Source of the DNA: Sphagnum magellanicum
Lineage: Eukaryota; Streptophyta; Sphagnopsida; Sphagnales; Sphagnaceae
Length of the DNA: 64,000 bases
Direction of reading: 5' to 3'
Assembly (NCBI GenBank): GCA_021904315.1
Contig: CM038916.1
Location: 6,041,065-6,105,064, forward strand
This document shows positions 58,365-64,000 of the stretch, piece after piece; position 1 is the first letter of the stretch, and each line of letters opens with the position of its first letter. The translations under genes and the position numbers were made by a program. A model generated the notes under the pieces. The model saw nothing but the letters and a program-made list of their open reading frames with translations, did not search any database and had not been told where the DNA came from.

Positions 58365-59506
58365 CTAAGTTCTCCAGAAAGAAACCCATTTTCTGTATCT
58401 CTCTCTCTCTCTCTCTCATACATGAAATTTATGATTCCAGTGGAACAACATACATTTTGATGGAGGTTTTCTTCATACTACAGCACTCAATATTCAATCT
58501 AGGATCATGTGTACAGTAGTGTCATCGACTGAGAAGAATTTTACAGGAGATTTGTGAATACCCAGTTTTGTAGATACTTTTGGTCGCATTGACCACTTCC
58601 GACTGTAACGAAACAGCTGATCATTTGATCATCTGTTCATCATCAAACATGCAACAGACAGTTTGCACCTCCCTCAACTAATTGGGTGTTTACTTATTTT
58701 TTATTGCAAAAGGATTCAAATTTTTCCGTTCCCAGCTGATTTGTTGTTTTTCTCTTGATCCCATAGTGCATGATAAGATGAATCTTGGATGGGTGTGCAT
58801 GATATTTCTTTATCTGACAGCAAACAATAGTGGGTGTCAAACCTGTGCTTATCTCAATGGCAATAGGTGAAAACCAGCACTGATTGCTACGTGTACACAT
58901 GGTTGGCATGATAACCTTTGCTGACCAACATTAGTGCCAATTCAAAAAACAATATCCCCCGATGGCTTGTTTTTTGAATGAGCACTGATCTTGTGGAGCA
59001 TCTCCTCACACTTTACTCTCTCACAGTACACCTTTGTGACGTAAGCCATATATAAGATTAAAGCGGTCGATGCACAGAAAGGGCATCAAAGTTTATAACA
59101 AAAGATGATCTCCTTTCATTTGTTCCTTTCAAATTAGTGTTGATCATAATAATCCAGGATTTCGAACACAGACGCAAAGGTTTGACACCGGCAAATGCTG
59201 GAAAACTTAGGAGTTGTGCATAGGATTTTGGGGAGTGTTTGAGAGATGGGGTTTGTTGTTTGTTTGTTTGTTTGTTTCTTGAAGTTGGATTAAACTCCAA
59301 TGGAATTTTCCTTCCTTGTAATTTGCCGGCTGCTTGAGGATCAATGGCCGCTCCAGGTTTCCTGTAGCAACTTTCTTTGTGGGGGTGGTCTGCTGCTGCA
59401 GGAACTTATTAGGTGCTTTTGTTGTTGCAGCAACTTCATGGGTGCTTTTTGCTGGAGCAACTTCGTGGGTGCTTTGCTTTGTACACAACACTGAAGAAAA
59501 TAAGTC
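58365..59506. other. 3' UTR and intergenic sequence
   Basis: A CT run at 58399-58418 follows the stop closely. No clear poly(A) signal can be singled out. No further gene is seen. A TTTG run lies at about 59248-59276. Around 59380-59475 GGTGCTTTTTG/GCAGCAACTT words recur three times in loose tandem. Confidence 0.5.
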
Positions 59507-59990
59507 TGAAAAGTACCTCAAACTGTGCTGCAGTTCTGTTCAAACTGGGGACGAAATGAAAAGTCAGGATGAAACAGGAACAACATTGATGAAAACAAAC
59601 CTGAAATCTCTTTGTTATCTATCTGTAAGAGACCCCAAACTGTGCCACAGTTTTGTTTAAACTGGGGATGAAATGAAAACAGTGCACAGGAACAATCCTA
59701 TTGAAGGAAATAAACTTGACATCTCTCATATTATAGAATATCTGTAAAGTGCCCCCAAACTGGGCCGCAGTTTTGTTTAAACTGGGGACGAAATGAAAAG
59801 TCAGGATTAAAACAGTTCACAGGAACAACACCATTGAAAAAACTCTATATATATTATATAATAGAGTTATCTGTAAAATGCCCCAAACTGGGGATACTTG
59901 GCCACAGTTTTTGTTCAAACTGGGGGGGCGAACTCAAAAGTCAAGATGAAAGAAGCAAACTGGAACAAAACAGACCTGTAATCAAAGTAG
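59507..59990 (+). repeat. Tandem array, about 110-125 bp unit, four copies
   Basis: Each unit carries CTGTAAAGTGCCCCCAAACTG, in pieces, a GCCGCAGTTTTGTTTAAACT block, GGGGACGAAATGAAAAGTCAGG, in pieces, and ACAGGAACAACA. Copies begin near 59507, 59620, 59742 and 59868. Later copies differ by small insertions, one of which is an AT-rich stretch. Confidence 0.85.
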
Positions 59991-60109
59991 TAGTTTTTCC
60001 ACCTATAATTGGTCCTCACTGGAGTTTCATTCATCCCCAGTTTTGGATTTGCCCTTTACCTGCACCCCACCTGGACTTGATGCCTACTCATATCCTTGGC
60101 CTTCTCAGG

Positions 60110-60345
60110 TGCTACAAATCTTCTGAATCGGCATCAGTTACTTCTGAACCGATGATACCCAGTTTCTTGAATCGGCACCCACATTACTTCTGAACTGATG
60201 ATACCCAGTTTCATCATTAATTCTGAACCAATGATACCCAGTTTCATGAATCGGCACCCACAATACTTCTGAACTGATGATACCCAGTTTCATCATTAAT
60301 TCTGAACCAATGATACCCAGTTTCGTGAATGGGCACCCAATTTTG
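60110..60345 (+). repeat. Higher-order tandem array, 25 bp core in 80 bp units
   Basis: The core TTCTGAACYGATGATACCCA followed by GTTTC occurs five times. A longer unit of about 80 bp, adding GAATCGGCACCCACA and CATCATTAA, repeats two and a half times. Near-identity between units suggests recent unequal exchange. Confidence 0.9.
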
Positions 60346-60757
60346 CTCACATTACTTCAAACACAAGTGGAACCAGCAGATGAAAAGTAAAGGAATAGGA
60401 CACCAAAACTGGTTCCTGTTCAAGCAGGGCGGCTGATTCAAGCCCCCCCCCCCTCCCTGCAACAATAATAGTGGGCAGGCAGAATCTGCCACCTCCCCTC
60501 CTTTTTCTTGTGACCCACCACCTGCCTTTTCCTTTTGAACCTCATTTTCTGCAACCTACTACTACTTACTTACCCTTTAACACAAGAGACCTGAACCAAG
60601 CACAACCCATTTCTGCTAGGCAGACCTGTGCAAGGCTCACCCTTGCAGGCTTACCTAACAGAATTGGGTTGGGACCCATATGATGGGCCCATATTCCCCA
60701 GTCCATGATTGTGCCCCTCTCATGCTGTTTCTTCAGTCTTTAGGGTTTAGGGTATTC
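60346..60757. other. Intergenic spacer
   Basis: Moderate GC, a C run near 60441-60452, and no gene-like frame. Confidence 0.5.
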
Positions 60758-61189
60758 TTAGAATGCAGAGAAGGGTGGGTAGGGTAGTGAGTGTGTTACC
60801 AGACCAGCATAATAAGGTGCCTGCCTGCCTGCCTGCCTGCCTGCCCAAGGCAGCAGCTGAGGGCAATCCTGAATCCTGGTAATATCTCCCTGTTGGAGGG
60901 CTTTACCATGCGGTGAAGCATTGTCGCATTTTTCTCTTTGTATATTTTGGTCTCTCACTGGTTTGGAAAAATCTTGTTCACTGACATCATCGCAATTATA
61001 TCGTAGAAAACTACAATTTACACAATTTGAAAAGGTACTCTCCAGCTTATCGGAGTAGCTTTCACCTTTGTAACATTTGAGGACATCCATGGTTGACATG
61101 GCTTTACCTGAATTTGTGTGCTCTCTTACGTTGAAATCTCCCGCTTCAGGCTGGAGCAGGAAATTTTTGCCTGGTAAGGTGCGCTCCAA
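60758..61189 (-). CDS. Possible minus-strand exon or gene fragment, unidentified
   Basis: A 143-codon open frame with an even, protein-like mix of residues in its first 110 codons, including Cys-rich NCVNCSFLRYNCDD (about residues 56-69). It has no low-complexity bias until its end, where a TGCC microsatellite (60819-60845) gives repeated Gly-Arg-Gln-Ala. The frame runs on past the repeat without a proper domain, so the real exon, if any, probably ends before about 60860. I recognise no family. It could be one exon of a larger minus-strand gene, a processed fragment, or chance. Confidence 0.35.
   Translation of the reverse strand: MERTLPGKNFLLQPEAGDFNVREHTNSGKAMSTMDVLKCYKGESYSDKLESTFSNCVNCSFLRYNCDDVSEQDFSKPVRDQNIQREKCDNASPHGKALQQGDITRIQDCPQLLPWAGRQAGRQAPYYAGLVTHSLPYPPFSAF
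60819..60845 (+). repeat. TGCC microsatellite
   Basis: Six to seven TGCC/CTGC units in a row. Confidence 0.9.
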
Positions 61190-62969
61190 ATGTACTATGA
61201 CATTTCTCCGAGGTTGTTAGGGGTGTAGAATCTAGATGTCTTTATAGTGTTGTAATCTGGAATATGTTCCAGAAATATATAAGACTGTAGAGCCCAAACT
61301 AGGAGAGGTTTAAAAGCTCACACTAACTTTGTGAAGAAGAGCGAAGTTTGCAGAATCCTGGAAGATTTTTTGAGGGCCCGGAGTAGAGAGCTATGGTGCC
61401 AATCTTTTGTGCTAAATTATTGGTGACCCAATCAATGAATCAAATGATAAGGATAGTGTGATAGCTGAGAAGCTTGGTGCTCATTTTGTCTACTACCAAT
61501 TGCTGTTACAACTGCTGAAAATTGTTTGCAAGCTCTTTCTTTACTCTTTTACTCCATACAATTTAGAAAAGAAAGACAAGACGAGAATCCCAGAAGAGAA
61601 TCTGTTCCACTTCTTTAAGGGAGACAGATTGCGGATATGAAACTTCATAGGGAGTGCTTTAATAATAATATATATCCTAGTGAAACAAGATGTTCCAGTT
61701 ATTGTGGAGTTTCGATTGTCACTGAATTCAAGTCAAGATGGATGTTACACTTAATTCATGCACCATGGATGGGATGCTCTAGTTCTACTACCTACCAAGT
61801 GCCGGTCAACTTTCTGGAATTGATTTTTATAAATTTTTGAATTGAAAGACTTAAACAATCCCCAAAGAAGATCATTTGTTCCACTTCTCTGGCTGTTACA
61901 GATTGTGGGTACCCAAGAAAAAAGGTTCAATTTTATGTTCATATCTTGCAAGAGATATTTTGAAGGTATAGTGGAACTTGGTACTAGATTCTAGGAACTG
62001 CAGATGATAATATTCTTGTTCATAGTAGTAGTACTAGTAATCCAGGCACCAGCCTAATTGAGAGCATTATTATCATCTCATGGTGATCGGGTATGAATGC
62101 TTTACCCTTGCAAAGAAAGATCTTGACAAATTCCTGACATTACTGGGACCTGCCCCACTCTTGAAAGTAGACTTTGAAATTTGAAAGAATCCCAAAGATC
62201 ATGCAAGCACCAGGAGTTCAAACTTCAACAAACACTTCTTTTACCTTATACTATTTAGTATTGTGGGTGGACCCCTAAACCCTAAAACCTGCTCTGAAGA
62301 TGTAAAAGCTTTGTAAAAACCCATTCAACCTTGGTAGCAATTGTGTTATACAAGAATTCAATAACTAGTATTCCTTCACAACAAAATCAATTTTTAGTTC
62401 AATTGTCATTTGTCAAACTTAGAATAACAATAACTACACAATGTTGAAGTTATGACTTTTAGCTTAATGAAAATAATAATAACTTGACATTAAATTATTT
62501 TTTGCATTTGATTTTATCGAGGTCATAGCTTACAAAAGAAGCTTCAATATAAACCTTTGATGGAAGTATAGAGCATGGTTCCTTTTATGCACACTTAACA
62601 AAAAGGTGATGGAATAATATTCCTATTTGAATTTTTTTTGTGCTTAGCAAATCTTATTAGAAGTTCTTATTGCAAGGGTTAGGAAATAAGTTAGTCTTTT
62701 GAATCCTCATTTCTTTGCCTATATTTCTATGGCATACAACAAACTTTTTGGTATTGTTCAAATAAGAATAAAAACTTCAATGTTTTGTGTTTGAATTTTG
62801 TTTAAATATTTGTTGATGATTATATCATCCTTAAATTGACCTTACCTAAGCCCCTCATCTTCACATACACATATCATTGAAATTTGACTATAGAATTGAA
62901 CTAGTTCTCCCAACATAACAATGTGTGTACAAATTCACAACTCATTTCATCCTTAGTTTAAACTTGGGA
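61190..62969. other. AT-rich intergenic stretch, nothing identified
   Basis: Short frames only. AT content rises after about 62400. No repeat or coding motif recognised. Confidence 0.5.
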
Positions 62970-63620
62970 TCGAAGATTGGTATTATTAATCCAATGTTCA
63001 TATTTGAGCAACAAGCTACAACAAAAAAAAAATTATTCATGTCATTGTTTATACTAATGTCGTGCAATTTTTCCTTTTTAACAAAACCTTCAATCTCAAT
63101 TTTGACACTTCAGATTTTTGTGGAGGTTCTTTAAGTGTAGGCATGATTTTGGTTCTTCCAATTTCTAAATCTTTCAATTCTAGTTTTGGCACTTTTTTTT
63201 AAAAATTCAAGAACCTTGAAGCTTGGTTCAAAATTTGGGTATAGTTCCTATGCACACACTCCCCAAGGCTAAAGACACTGTATATGTGTAGGGTAAAGCA
63301 TTGCCTTAAGGGGCTTTACAAATTTAAGCTCTTGTGAAAGTTAAGAGGGTGAGAATGTGAGAAGCACCAAAAGAGTCCTTTATCCTCCATAAAGCATTTT
63401 GAGAAAAGAGACACTTACTCATTTTGCAAGCATGAGAATGGAATTATTGGTTTACACTTTGTGAACCCATGCCTACACTTCGAGATCAAACAATGGACAT
63501 TAGTTTGCACACCTTGAGCCCAAAGTGAAGGTATGAGTTGTTAATTCAATGCTATTCATATTTGAACAACAAAGTTACAACAAAATTTCTTTAATTATGT
63601 CCTTATTTATGAATCTAATT
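62970..63620 (+). repeat. Locally repeated AT-rich segment
   Basis: A block near 62975-63030 (ATTAATCCAATGTTCATATTTGAGCAACAAG, in pieces, CTACAACAAAA) recurs near 63535-63590 with small changes. Between them, TTCAATCTCAATTTTGACACTT near 63088 resembles TTCAATTCTAGTTTTGGCACTT near 63172. Both look like pieces of an element duplicated in place. The remaining bases to 64000 hold nothing that I can identify. Confidence 0.5.
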
Positions 63621-64000
63621 TTCCAAATTGATGGTTCATTGAGAATAATATCTTGATTTTGGTAAATTGGAATTGTTGAAAAATCTAAAAGTTCACCCAA
63701 TCCTTCATGTGATGTTTTTAAAGTTGGTCTCCCCAAAAAAAAAAAGATGTGGTTTTGTTCACATAGTTCTTCCTAATTTCTAGTAAATGCATAGATATAT
63801 TTTGTATTAAGGTTTCATTAATTGTTTTTTGAAACCATGTGTCTCTTGGGGTCCCATGCATCTTTAAGTTTGACATCTCAAGTTGAGTTGTACAAGTATG
63901 TCACCTTAGATCTAAAATCATTCTAGGTTTCCTTATTCAACATCCAACTTTTTGAAAAAGATCATTTGCATTTGAAATTGTTTTGTATTATTTTGTGACA

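Overview
The window reads as nuclear DNA of a land plant with a large, repeat-filled genome. The evidence is a spliced plant-type SINA (seven in absentia) E3 ligase gene, a Ty3/Gypsy chromovirus whose primer site matches plant initiator tRNA-Met, long AT-rich and CpG-poor intergenic stretches, and many microsatellites. The loose spacing (two convincing host genes in 64 kb) and a Penelope-like element fit a fern, lycophyte or gymnosperm better than a compact angiosperm, but the sequence alone does not settle this.

Layout. 0-3 kb: dispersed repeat fragments, a 31-33 bp minisatellite, and an eight-copy array of about 130 bp units that each carry a small GC-rich hairpin. 3.0-8.8 kb: a three-exon SINA-type gene (315 residues). 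Its first intron holds a 2.65 kb Penelope-like retroelement with a 739-codon open reverse transcriptase frame, flanked by an exact 16 bp direct repeat. 9.2-10.3 kb: a second, badly decayed Penelope-like copy in the same orientation. 10.3-34 kb: an AT-rich, CpG-poor desert with decayed LTR pieces, small dispersed repeats and a few doubtful coding scraps. 34-41.7 kb: tandem duplications, microsatellites, two 27-base G runs and a perfect 20 bp hairpin. 41.7-49.7 kb: a complete but dead chromovirus (both LTRs, primer site, gag, RT, RNase H, integrase, chromodomain, polypurine tract). Its RNase H region is split by a 1001 bp solo LTR of another family with an exact 5 bp target duplication. 49.7-56.2 kb: a coding scrap, an 80 bp tandem array and a foldback element. 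56.5-58.4 kb: a TATA-box gene with one 443-codon exon for an acidic Ser/Ala-rich, probably nuclear protein that I do not recognise. 59.5-60.4 kb: two tandem arrays. 60.8-61.2 kb: a possible minus-strand exon. The last 3 kb is AT-rich with a locally repeated segment.

The most interesting item is the intronic Penelope-like element. It has a C-x-C motif ahead of the RT and RT motifs of the style seen in the permuted Naiad/Chlamys clade, not the C-terminal-endonuclease Penelope type known from conifers. Its RT frame is unbroken, whereas the neighbouring copy is full of stops, which points to insertions of different age. The two host genes show no evident functional link.
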